Positions 1 through 9,030 of a stretch of DNA of 64,000 bases are shown one piece after another; the stretch's first letter is position 1; every line of letters begins with the position of its first letter. The translations under genes and the position numbers were made by a program. Source of the DNA: Anthostomella pinea (lineage: Eukaryota; Ascomycota; Sordariomycetes; Xylariales; Xylariaceae); NCBI GenBank assembly GCA_963556695.1, contig CAUWAG010000004.1, positions 3,224,001 to 3,288,000 of the forward strand, read 5' to 3'. Below the pieces are notes generated by a model. It saw nothing but the letters and a program-made list of their open reading frames with translations, searched no databases and was not told where the DNA came from.

Positions 1-1020
1 GGTCTTCGACTCGCTGCCAATCGCATCGAGCAGCTACCAGGCTGGCTGTTTGGCCTTCCCGAGTTGGCATTCCTATCCTTCGCCGGGAACCCGTGCGCAT
101 CGTCCGCGTCGGCATCCGAATGTGATGGGTCATCATCTGGCCTTGTGAACGTCAGCTTTGACGATCTCCGTGTTCAGGAGGTGCATGGTGAAGGCGCTTC
201 CGGCGTCATCTCCAAGGCGGTGTGGCATAGAGGCGGCCATGCTCAGCAGGTGGCTATCAAGCTTTTCAAAGGGACCGTGACGAGTGGTACGTATGAGACA
301 CTCCATCTGCCGAGGGATTCGGGACTTTTGATGGCTCGATGAAGTCGACGTCGAGCACAATGCGGACGCTGCTGTCTGTGTACTCCAGGTCAAGTGGCCG
401 TGTCATTGTCCGTCTTCAAGTACGGTGTATTAACGAATTGATTGTCCACAGATGGCGCTCCCATGGACGAGATGCGGGCATGTATCCGGGCTGGCTCGCA
501 CGCCAACCTCATCGACCCACTGGGGGAAATATGTGACCATTCGAACAAGGGCCTCGTCATGCAACTGATCCCGGCTCATTATACCACGCTGGGTTTACCA
601 CCATCGTTGGAAAGCTGCACGAGGGACTGCTTCTCACAAACGAGCCGGTTGACTACAGCGCAGGGCTTACGCATCCTGCAGAGTGTCGCATCGGCGGCAG
701 AGCACCTGCACCAGCGCAGGGTTGCGCATGGAGACATGTACGCGCACAACATCCTGTTCGACGAGCAGGAACACGCACTTCTTGGCGACTTTGGAGCGGC
801 GTCTATGTACGGGGATGGTCACAAGATGGAGCAGCTCGAGGTGCTTGCCTTTGCGCACCTGATGGAAGACGTGTGGAGGTTGATCAAGGCGAATTTCGAC
901 GAGGGGGAGATGAGGATTGCGATGCTGCTCGCGGCGCTGCATCGACGATGCTCGCTTCCTGTTGGTTCTGAACGGCCCACGTTTGCTGAGCTCAGTCGGT
1001 CACTGAGCGAGATGAAGTGA
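1..1020 (+). CDS. LRR-protein kinase-like protein, 5' truncated by window edge
   Basis: The reading frame is open from base 1. Exons are 1-286 and 452-1020; the intron (287-451) has GTACGT, a TTAAC branch-like site and CACAG, and joins a split Asp codon. The first residues resemble the end of a leucine-rich repeat (N-x-I-x-x-L-P-x-x-L-F-x-L-P-x-L). A kinase fold follows: VAIKLFKG with the ATP-binding Lys, HGDMYAHNIL as catalytic loop (HGD in place of HRD) and LGDFGAAS as DFG motif. The lobe ends soon afterwards, so the kinase domain is compact. LRR plus kinase proteins of this layout occur in fungi; the substrate is unknown. The N-terminus lies outside the window, so total length cannot be given. 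The DFG Asp and the catalytic-loop Asp are present, so activity is possible. Confidence 0.8.
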
Positions 1021-2796
1021 CCAAGTAGGGGCCAAGTCGTAGCGATGCTACCAAGCAAGCGAGCACAGCGACCAACCATGGCGTCTGTCACGGAGCGAAT
1101 TGGTCTAAAGCCCGAGGCTCGGGCTCCATGGGCGGGCTTTAATCTAGGTGAGATGACGGGATGTAGGCTTTGTCAGTGAGTGGTCATGGGGTGGGATCAG
1201 TGTCATCGCAGACAACCACACGCCAGCAATGCTCGCACAGGTATAGATAGCATAGAGCTCGAGTCTTCCGAGCCAGGCTGCAAGTACAACCATCGAAGAG
1301 GATATCGAATCATGAACAGTCACGCTAGGCATGCCTGTCGCCAAAGGGTCATGACTCCTTCATTTGCGAGCACACTGGTGGGCGTACCGGACGACGAGCA
1401 GAGTCCGGAATCGAGGCGAGGAGGCGTTGTCGGAAGCGAAGGACGGGTAGCGCCAGATGATGGTGATGATGATAGGAATGAATATGATATGATGATGAAT
1501 ATAACGACGATAAGGCGGGTGGACCGGCACGAGCCGTAAGGTAAGTTACGGTAACCCCCGCGGCTGCCGCAGAACTTTGAAGAGGGCCCGGGGTTCACAT
1601 GCGGGTAATGTTCCATTCTTGGAGCTGTCATCCAACTTTGAATGCAACAGTCAGTCTCCCACTCTCTCCAACTCTGTCCATGTCCTTCTCTACTGCCAGT
1701 CTGCTCTGCATGCCGAGAGGATCAACAACGCGTTGATAGGCCAATGGCTGTGGCAGTGGCCAGGGCGGTTAATGGAGGTATACCAAGTGTCGATATGGCG
1801 ACTGCTCCGGGCTGCCGGCGGCAACATTCTCTCCTCAGTCCCAAGGTTCTCTGCTTCAAAGTTTGTAATAACACTGAAGTTATTGGGCAACGGGCACGGG
1901 AACAGCCGCCATCCCATCCATCATCTATGCATCCGCAATCTGACAGAAGGTTCCAACAGGCGGTCACGATACCTGGTCGATAACCCCCGAGCCCCAACGG
2001 TGTGAGACAAATTCATCATTCATGGTACATGACCATGTAACGAATGTCTGTTGATCTTAGAGTGGGTGAAGCAGTTGCCAGTCGGTCTGCTAGAGCCTAG
2101 ATGCGCCAGATGTCCGGCGTAACTTACATGGTATCCCGGTCTGCATGTGGTGGGGTGGTGGGGTGATCGGCCCCATCAGACAAGGTTGATGGCAGGCACG
2201 TATCAGGTACAAGCAGCCAGCGCCGACTAAGCGACGTTTGCGAGACAGAGGCGGTACCTGGTACTGCATGCAGCAACCCCTCCCCCCTCTTTGGCCCCCC
2301 CCGTGCCCCGGCCTTGTGTCCCGTCATTCTTCAACCCCTCGCCTCAATTCGAATCTCAGTTCATGTTCATTCATTCTCACACTTAGGTACATTATACACA
2401 CCGCCTCAAGGGCTAATACTTTCTTACTGTAGATAAATATTAATGTACTGACGACGACGCCTCTCTTAGGGTCACCGACGGCTGCTCACGCTTCCATCTC
2501 AAGGCGCAGGCGAGGCAAGGCATGAGAACGAGCACGAGGATATATCAGCATTCACATTGCTATCTTTACTCAGCGCTCTTTACCACTCGACTATGAGCAG
2601 GCACGTAGCGAGCGCCGCCGACCCTCAACCTGTGAGTCGCTACTATATCCACAATGTGCTCTTCGACACCGCAGTCCTGACTCACTCCCCAGCTCCGCCA
2701 CTGGCCAACTCAGCTCTGCTTCCCGTAGCCAGCTGTTGTATCTTAAAGCATTGCTCCCGGGGTCCCCATGACATACCTACTTAGGGGGTGGTCATT
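1021..2796. other. Intergenic, no supportable gene
   Basis: Several open frames exist on both strands, but none has a recognisable domain or splice-supported extension. GAT/GATGAT-rich simple sequence lies at about 1457-1500 and a C-rich pyrimidine tract at about 2275-2310. The right end is presumably the promoter and leader of the next gene. Confidence 0.5.
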
Positions 2797-5610
2797 ATGT
2801 TTCCCATAGATACTGCGCTTCTGCCGTCCCTGTCGACCCGCAAAGCCCTGTTGGTCGTCGACCCTCAGAATGACTTTCTTACCGAAGACGGCGCATTGCC
2901 TGTCAAGATTCCTTCCGACCTCCCCTTCCGGATCGCCGACTTTGCGAACGCGTTCCGCCAGCGCGGCGGCGACGTGATCTGGGTGCGGAGCCAGTTCGAC
3001 AGCTCCCGGCCTGTCTCGAGCGAGCAAATTCTGACCTCGGACGGACCTGCGCGAGGCCGGCGATCGCGCCCGGGGCCGCACGAGGACGAGTATCCGGACA
3101 GCCCGGAGGCCTTCCTGACCCTGGGAGACGTAGGAGAGCAAGAGCACCCGAGCTGTGTCAGGCCCGGCTCGCGCGGCCTCGAGTTCCACCCGGTGGTGCA
3201 GCTGGCCGTGGGGCCACGGGACCATCAGCTGGTCAAGTCGCATTACTCGGCCTTCAAATCGGAACAGCTGCTTCGCCTGTTGCGCACCAGGGTCGTGACT
3301 GAGCTGTTCATATGTGGCGCCATGACCAACATCAGCGTCATGGCCACTGCCATCGACGCTGCGAGCCACGGGTACACTATCACCATTGTCGATGACTGCT
3401 GCGGCTACCAGAGCATCGGGAGGCACCGCGCAGCCATCATGGCAATATCGGACACCACGGGTTGCCAAACCTTGCGGGCTGCGCGTGTTTTAGAGTCTAT
3501 GGCGCCCAAACTTAAACCTCGTCGGTCACCAGACCGCAGGTCGACGGAGGCTGCCAACAGATACCCAACCGTACGTCCCCATGAAGGGCGAGAGGACGGC
3601 GAGGCGTCCCCAGCCTCAGTAATCCAATCGTCGTTTGAGAGACTGTCGCTAAGCGGTGACCCTGCAGCCGACAAGCCCGAGCTCCGGATACAACCGCAAG
3701 AGTCAAAGCCTCCGCTTCAGCCCATGGCAGAACACAAGCCAGACATCGAAAAGCAACCCAATAGAGCAGTTTTAGATTCAAACATGAAGGCGGAGTCGCG
3801 CGTTGCCCACTCAACCGAACAATGCACTGGGCTAGACAACGATCAATCACCACGTCAAAGGTCTCCGATCGCACGTGCAAAGCAACGGCCGGACAAAGAG
3901 TCAGGTCTCATGAAAGGCGAACAAACACCTATTCTCGACGAAACAAGCGATTGTTCGTTGCCAAAGGTGTCGTTTGACTCGGACGACACGTCGACGCCCT
4001 TAAGTAGGACGGTGATCGACTCGGAACAGAGAGAGGGAGACTTCCTGGTGGAGAAATCTACAAATCCTATAAACACTACAAACCCTACTAACCATTCGAC
4101 AACCGTTACGGAAGAAATTAGCAGTACAATGGCGCATCAGGCACTCACACTCGGCGAGAGTAGTCCTCTCTGCGAGGGCGACACCAAAGTCATCTACGAT
4201 GTTTTGCCGCAACCTCTGGCCGAGAATATATTCGAGAGGGTACGGGACGAAGTCCTCTGGCAACGAATGTCCCACCAGGGTGGTGAGGTCCCGAGGCTCG
4301 TCGCGGTACAGGGCCTGGTTGCGGAAGATGGTACTATGCCTGTCTATCGGCACCCTGCTGACGAGTCGCCACCGCTTCTGCCCTTCTCAGCGACGGTGGC
4401 AGAGATCAAAATGCGCGTGGAGGAAAAGCTAGGCCATCCCTTGAATCATGTCTTGATCCAATTCTACCGTCATGGCAATGATTATATCTCTGAGCACAGC
4501 GACAAGACCTTGGACATCGCGAAGGGCACCTTCATCGCCAATGTCAGCCTTGGCGCGGAAAGGACTATGACATTTAGGACGAAAAGACAGGCCGAGGGTG
4601 CCAAGCGTCAGATTCAACGTGCGAGGTTGCCGCATAACTCGCTGTGCAGGATGGGCTTGACCACCAACATGCGATGGCTACACGCCATTCGTCAAGACAA
4701 GAGGATGGATCGTGACAAGTCCCCGGCGGAGCTGGCCTTCGACGGCGGCCGAATCTCGTTGACGTTCAGGCAGATAGCAACTTTCCTGGACCGAGATGGC
4801 AAGCTGATCTGGGGCCAAGGCGCCGAGGCCAAGACGCAGCAGGAAGCACACCGAGTCATCAACGGCCAGACGCCCGAAGCTGTCAGGATGCTGCGGGGGT
4901 TCGGCAGGGAGAACCAGTCGACGGATTTCGACTGGGACGAGTTCTACGGCGAGGGCTTCGACGTCCTCCACATGTCCACGGCGCCGCGGTTGTTCCTGTC
5001 GACAGACCCCGTGGTCAACATGCGCGTCCAGATGATGCTCGCCGAGTTCGGGATCAACTACGCGCGCGGGAGCGTGTCTCCGCACTTCAACTGGAAGGAC
5101 GGCAAGCCCACGCAGGACCCGGTGGCCATCCCCGTGGACCTCCCCGTCAAGTTCGTCGACAACGACGAGTCCAAGACGATCGTGGCGGGGCAGCTGGGCA
5201 TCATGCTGTACCTACAGCGCGTCCACGACGACGGGGAAGAAGGCGAGGCGGCGGGGCATCACCCCACCGCCTCGCGCCCCGGGCTCGGGCGGCTGTTCGA
5301 GAGGTTCCAGCAGGCGCTGAGCCTGCTCGACAAGTGGAGGGCATGCCCCGACAACGACATCAAGCTGCTGCGCCGCGAGCTGACGACGTGGGACAGGTAC
5401 GCGGGCGAAGGCGACTATATCGCGGGCAACTCGGGCATGGTAACCCTGGCCGACTTTGCCTTCTGGCCGGTGCTCCATGCCATGATGCCAGCTATGCGCG
5501 AAGCCGAAGGCTTCGACTTTGAGAACCTGCAAGGGTACTACGAGCGCATCAAGGCTAGGGCTGCCACCGGGGTGCTTCTAGACACAGCCGCGCAGAGTGA
5601 CTCGCCGTGA
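2797..5610 (+). CDS. Three-domain protein: isochorismatase-like, AlkB-like dioxygenase, GST-like
   Basis: Single exon, 937 aa from the ATG at 2797; an in-frame TAG at 2782 blocks upstream extension. Residues about 15-235 are a cysteine-hydrolase (isochorismatase-like) domain with Asp22 in DPQND and Lys147, but the usual nucleophile position (T-N-I-S-V) is Ser180, not Cys. Residues about 235-460 are low-complexity, polar and probably disordered. Residues about 465-665 form an AlkB-type 2OG-Fe(II) dioxygenase with iron ligands H567-x-D569 and His629, and Arg652/Arg658 in the RISLTFR motif typical of AlkB for 2-oxoglutarate binding. Residues about 720-930 resemble a GST-like C-terminal helical domain (GNSGMVTLADFAFWP). 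AlkB enzymes remove alkyl groups from nucleic acids or proteins; what the fused domains add is unknown. It is convergent with the FAR1-type gene downstream. The order of domains is clear; the GST assignment is the least certain. Confidence 0.85.
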   Translation: MFPIDTALLPSLSTRKALLVVDPQNDFLTEDGALPVKIPSDLPFRIADFANAFRQRGGDVIWVRSQFDSSRPVSSEQILTSDGPARGRRSRPGPHEDEYPDSPEAFLTLGDVGEQEHPSCVRPGSRGLEFHPVVQLAVGPRDHQLVKSHYSAFKSEQLLRLLRTRVVTELFICGAMTNISVMATAIDAASHGYTITIVDDCCGYQSIGRHRAAIMAISDTTGCQTLRAARVLESMAPKLKPRRSPDRRSTEAANRYPTVRPHEGREDGEASPASVIQSSFERLSLSGDPAADKPELRIQPQESKPPLQPMAEHKPDIEKQPNRAVLDSNMKAESRVAHSTEQCTGLDNDQSPRQRSPIARAKQRPDKESGLMKGEQTPILDETSDCSLPKVSFDSDDTSTPLSRTVIDSEQREGDFLVEKSTNPINTTNPTNHSTTVTEEISSTMAHQALTLGESSPLCEGDTKVIYDVLPQPLAENIFERVRDEVLWQRMSHQGGEVPRLVAVQGLVAEDGTMPVYRHPADESPPLLPFSATVAEIKMRVEEKLGHPLNHVLIQFYRHGNDYISEHSDKTLDIAKGTFIANVSLGAERTMTFRTKRQAEGAKRQIQRARLPHNSLCRMGLTTNMRWLHAIRQDKRMDRDKSPAELAFDGGRISLTFRQIATFLDRDGKLIWGQGAEAKTQQEAHRVINGQTPEAVRMLRGFGRENQSTDFDWDEFYGEGFDVLHMSTAPRLFLSTDPVVNMRVQMMLAEFGINYARGSVSPHFNWKDGKPTQDPVAIPVDLPVKFVDNDESKTIVAGQLGIMLYLQRVHDDGEEGEAAGHHPTASRPGLGRLFERFQQALSLLDKWRACPDNDIKLLRRELTTWDRYAGEGDYIAGNSGMVTLADFAFWPVLHAMMPAMREAEGFDFENLQGYYERIKARAATGVLLDTAAQSDSP

Positions 5611-5764
5611 ATCGAGAATATCGCCATGTAGTTTTATAGTGAATCATCAACATAACGTGGCCAGCTAATTAGATGGCCATCACATGATTCGAGGATATTG
5701 CCACGTAGTATTATAGTGAATCATCCACACAATGTAGCCAGCTAAGTACTGAGGTAGCCATGTG
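5611..5764. repeat. Diverged tandem duplication of about 77 bp
   Basis: Bases 5611-5687 and 5688-5764 align with an offset of 77. Shared blocks include TTATAGTGAATCATC and CCAGCTAA. Many of the differences are transitions. The first copy begins immediately after the stop codon of the preceding gene, so the unit probably lies in its 3' untranslated region. Confidence 0.7.
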
Positions 5765-6090
5765 TTGAAAACAGAGCACCAACGTGTAGGGTACATAGGT
5801 TTGTGACATGACAAGCATCCCGAACGCAGTGACCCTGCTATCCTCCGTCTGCCTCCCTAGCGAGAATATGAGTACAAACATGCAGCTAGTAAGACATATC
5901 AAGTGTGAACTCCGTATGCTCCCTGCTCCCTAACCCACCTGAGTACCGTGAACACAAACGCCCCTGATGCGCCCGACGCTCGATTCCTTGGAAAGTTCAG
6001 ATTTGCCTTGCCTTACCCAGCCCATCAAGCCGTGTATCGACGCTGCCCGATTGGTCCGAACCCAGTCGTCGACTACCTAAGCGACACACG

Positions 6091-7233
6091 TCACATGATG
6101 ACACCGCCGCCTGGTGGTAGCTCCCGATGCCCACTTGTACTTGCGATTGTACTCGCATTATTGTTCGAGGGTGTTGCGGTGCCTCCGTTGTCCTGAAGGA
6201 TGATGACTGGCCTCCTAGCCAGCATGTCGAACGCGACCGAGCTGCCGTCCTTGCCCTCGGTGCCGGGCAGCTCCTTGTCGTTCATGCTGAGGGCGCGCAG
6301 GATCTGCTTGTCGATGCGGTCGAGGTCGGGGTCGGCGACGTCGCCCCGGAGGTATGCTACGACCTGGCGGGCGGGCAAGGCGGCGGCGCGCGTGAGGCGG
6401 GCGATGGCACTACGAATACCAGCATTATTCTCGCGCTGCCAGCGGCGGTACGAGGCCAGCGTGTGCATCTCGTCGGCGGGGGTGACGGGGTGGTTGTGGG
6501 CAGGCTCGAGGATCTCGACGAACCAGTGGTTGTTCTCGCGGCGCAGGCGGCGGATCGCCGCCTTCCACTGGCACCCGCACTTCTTGCTCTCGCGCCGCCG
6601 CTCGCCCCGCGACTGCGACACGAACTCGTTGCCGCCCTTGTCGCACGAGAAGTCCTTGCGGATGATGTCGCCCTCCGGGTCGTACTTGCCCGAGGGCAGC
6701 TTCTCCTTGACCGTCCGCTTCTGCGACACGCCGTAGCCCGACGTGAAGACGTGCAGCTGCAATGCGAATATGGCGTCTTCGAGCGTCTCGTAGGGCCCCT
6801 TGCTGAAGGGGTGCACGGTGGTGGGCGGCGCCGGCGAGGGGGTCTGCTGTGATGCGGTGCTGTCGTTGTTGTTGGTGGTGCGGCGGCGCTTCGGGCCTCG
6901 GCCGCCCGTGGTGGAGGGTGTTGCGGGCAAGTTCGGACTCGGAACTGTATTTAGAATCGGTGTCGGGATGGGAGTGGTGCTCTGCGGCTGCGGTTGCAGG
7001 TGCGCATGCGTCTGTAGGGGGGTCCCGTTCGGCTGCAGGTGCGTGTGCGTAAGTGCCGGCATGTGATTGATGTCCGGCATCGTGGTCGGGAGCGCCGTCG
7101 AGGGGAGGTGTTGTTGCGGCGGCGGCGGAGGAGGTTGCGCTTGTTGGGGCATAACCTGGAAGGCGACGCCGTAGTGCTGCTGCTGGTTGTAGTGTTGCAG
7201 CGGCGTGAGAGATCCATACTGTGCCGAAGCCAT
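6091..7233 (-). CDS. FAR1/WRKY-GCM1-type zinc-finger DNA-binding protein
   Basis: Single exon, 380 aa. Residues 1-110 are rich in Gln, Pro, His and Thr. A basic patch GPKRRRT follows and could be a nuclear localisation signal. Residues about 145-250 match the FAR1-type (WRKY-GCM1 superfamily) zinc finger: Cys197, the pair Cys219-x-Cys221 in KKCGCQW, and H246-N-H248. This fold is the DNA-binding N-terminus of Mutator-like transposases and of domesticated factors derived from them. No DDE transposase core follows; after the finger there are only about 130 residues of helical and low-complexity sequence. It is therefore best read as a stand-alone, probably nuclear, DNA-binding protein. It converges on the upstream fusion gene, with about 480 bp between stop codons. 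Confidence 0.8.
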   Translation of the reverse strand: MASAQYGSLTPLQHYNQQQHYGVAFQVMPQQAQPPPPPPQQHLPSTALPTTMPDINHMPALTHTHLQPNGTPLQTHAHLQPQPQSTTPIPTPILNTVPSPNLPATPSTTGGRGPKRRRTTNNNDSTASQQTPSPAPPTTVHPFSKGPYETLEDAIFALQLHVFTSGYGVSQKRTVKEKLPSGKYDPEGDIIRKDFSCDKGGNEFVSQSRGERRRESKKCGCQWKAAIRRLRRENNHWFVEILEPAHNHPVTPADEMHTLASYRRWQRENNAGIRSAIARLTRAAALPARQVVAYLRGDVADPDLDRIDKQILRALSMNDKELPGTEGKDGSSVAFDMLARRPVIILQDNGGTATPSNNNASTIASTSGHRELPPGGGVIM

Positions 7234-7744
7234 CGTGACTGGATTCCCGGACCTGTCCTGCCCTGCCCTGCCCTGCTCTGCTCCGGATCGGAATCAGAGA
7301 TGTGGTGGGCTTCGTCGCGTGGTGGTGAGTGAACACTGAACATTGAACACAGCACATGAAGTCGAGCCAGTAGGTAGCCCCACCTCATCTAGAAGCTGTA
7401 GCTATATATGCAATAACCTTATTTGGCTTATCGACTAAGCGTCCCTATGCACTTAAACAGCCTAAAGTAATTGTAGTAACGGGTATCCAGTCTGTATCGG
7501 CCTCAGAAGACTGCTGCTGATGAGCCATCGAATTCATACACTGACCTGGTCTGAGAAGAACTCGATCTCTCATTTTTGGGTACCTACCGTGTACAGGACC
7601 GTGTACTGGATGCAGCCGTGAGACTCAGACCAGATATCTGGACCCCTGAATAGCGTACAGGTTCTGGGAGCTCTTGAATAGAAGCAGAAGATCTTGAGTC
7701 AATCGTGAACGCGTACAGACACTACCCTCACCCTGAAAATCACC
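7234..7744. other. Intergenic, presumed promoter of the FAR1-type gene
   Basis: A CCTGC pentanucleotide run lies at about 7253-7280 in the probable 5' leader of the minus-strand gene. Nothing else is recognised. The 3' end of the next minus-strand gene lies at 7745. Confidence 0.4.
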
Positions 7745-8591
7745 CTACACGTCCTTCCATCCATAGTTCCCCCACTGGGACCGTGCAACCCAGCCGGCAC
7801 CATCAACCACCTCCTGCCTCCTCGCCCTGTCCTTCAGAGCTTCGTCCACACTGACACCCACAGCGAACCCACCGACCTCCTCCTTCTCGACCCTCAACCA
7901 GCCCTTCCACCCGGCATTCACGTCGCCACCGGTCCCGCCGACCACCACCGTGCCCCACCACTCCCGGTCGCGGCTCCCGTGGGCCCCGTACAGCATAAAA
8001 CCCTCGGCGGCAGCGATGGCCGCCTGCTCCTGGCCGCGGGCTGGGCGGTAGACATAGAGGTGCTTGAGGTCGGAATATGCGGCCGAGTAGTTACTTGACG
8101 GGTGAATGAGGCGGGTCACGTCGAACCTCGACTCGACATCAACGAGAACTACAGTGTAGCTATGCGGTGCTGCTATCAGAGTGGACACCAGGTGGTACAG
8201 CAGGGGTAGGTATCGTCCGCTGACCGACAGAAGGGGCGGCGGTGCCGACTGGGTTGCTTTCTGATACCGACTTGCGACAGTTGTCAGACCCGGTAAGGGA
8301 AGCTCGGGGCTGCGATGGTGGGAAGAAGTGTTGGTCAGGTTGGCACGGAGTTCGCCCAGGAGCTGTAGGTAGGTAGTCAGTTAGTAGGTATTAAAGGGGT
8401 GTCGGGGTGCAAATGCATGTACAGTAGGCGCGATAAGATAAGAACAGACAACATTGAAGCTCGGATTATTACATTTGATGTACCCCGTATGTACACCTCG
8501 GGCTATGATGCGGACATACCTCTTCGAGACTGCCATCTTCCACCTCACCGAGCAGTCGAGCGCCGACGTGTTTTGCTGTAGCGGCATCCAT
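7745..8591 (-). CDS. RAD51/XRCC2-like protein with degenerate P-loop (tentative)
   Basis: Two exons: 8591-8520 (ATG, 24 codons) and 8362-7745, giving 229 aa. The intron has GTATGT, a TACTAAC branch site and CTACAG. The N-terminus (GARLLGEVEDGSLEELLGEL) resembles the helical start of fungal RAD51-paralogue proteins. A RecA-like core is suggested by SVSGRYLPLLYHL, where a Walker A SGKT would be expected but SGRY is present, and by TVVLVDVESRFDVTRLI. The C-terminal half has a G/V/W-rich pattern I recognise only as typical of fungal hypothetical proteins. If the assignment is right, this would be a recombination-repair accessory protein that does not hydrolyse ATP. The gene structure is firm; the family name is inference. 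Its start codon is only 67 bp from that of SOM1 on the other strand. Confidence 0.6.
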
Positions 8592-8658
8592 CAAAGGTCA
8601 GGCCAAATACGCCTCGGCGCAGGACAGCGAGCAGGCCCGCCAGGACGGGAAAACGGAG
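8592..8658. promoter_or_regulatory. Very short divergent spacer between RAD51-like gene and SOM1
   Basis: Only 67 bp separate the two start codons. Each gene's transcription start must lie either in this spacer or inside the other gene's 5' region, so overlapping divergent transcripts are likely. No TATA-like box is evident. Confidence 0.55.
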
Positions 8659-9030
8659 ATGACGCCGCCTTGCCGCGTCTTCCCAGCCTCGCAGCTGGAG
8701 TCGGAAATCCAGGTGAACGACGACGGGCGCAGACGGAAGGGCGGCAAGATCGACCTCTCGGCCTGCGAGCTGCTGTCGATGGTGCAGTACGAATGCAAGA
8801 TTGATCATCCGGAAGCTTCGGGCAGTCCGGTGCGGTGCTGGCCGGTGCAGCGGTGGTTTCGGCGGTGAGTGTCTGCGTGACCCCCACGGGCGGCAGCAGT
8901 GTCACGGTGTGGTATGACTGATATGTCGGACAGGTGTCGGGACAACAGGGGCGCTTTCACCGTCGAGACCACCATGTGGGAAGGGAAGACGTTGCCGGTT
9001 GAAGCTGAGAAAGCGTCCAAGACGAGTTGA
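8659..9030 (+). CDS. SOM1: Mitochondrial inner membrane protease subunit Som1
   Basis: Exons 8659-8864 and 8934-9030; the intron (8865-8933) has GTGAGT and ends ACAG. The product is 100 aa. Som1 is an accessory subunit of the inner membrane peptidase (Imp1/Imp2), which cleaves sorting signals of proteins exported to the intermembrane space. The fungal signature is visible: an N-terminal VFPASQLESEIQ, basic GRRRKGGKIDLSACELLSMVQYEC split as a run of conserved residues, then GSPVRCWPVQRWFRRC and a C-terminal FTVETTMWEGK. Conserved cysteines fit a CX9C-like intermembrane-space protein. The start was chosen because MTPPCRVFPAS aligns with the usual N-terminus. It is transcribed away from the RAD51-like gene. 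Confidence 0.88.

Noticed and set aside
2593..2784. Upstream coding exon for the three-domain protein (ATG at 2593 with a GTGAGT donor)
   Set aside because: Splicing to the CCCAG acceptor leads to a TAG within about 12 codons and does not join the main frame. At most it is a short upstream open frame.
2743..3468. 241-codon antisense frame over the isochorismatase-like domain
   Set aside because: Composition is that of the complement of a GC-rich coding strand and no domain is seen. The same applies to other long antisense frames at 4678-5085, 6127-6852, 11071-11898 and 39002-39619.
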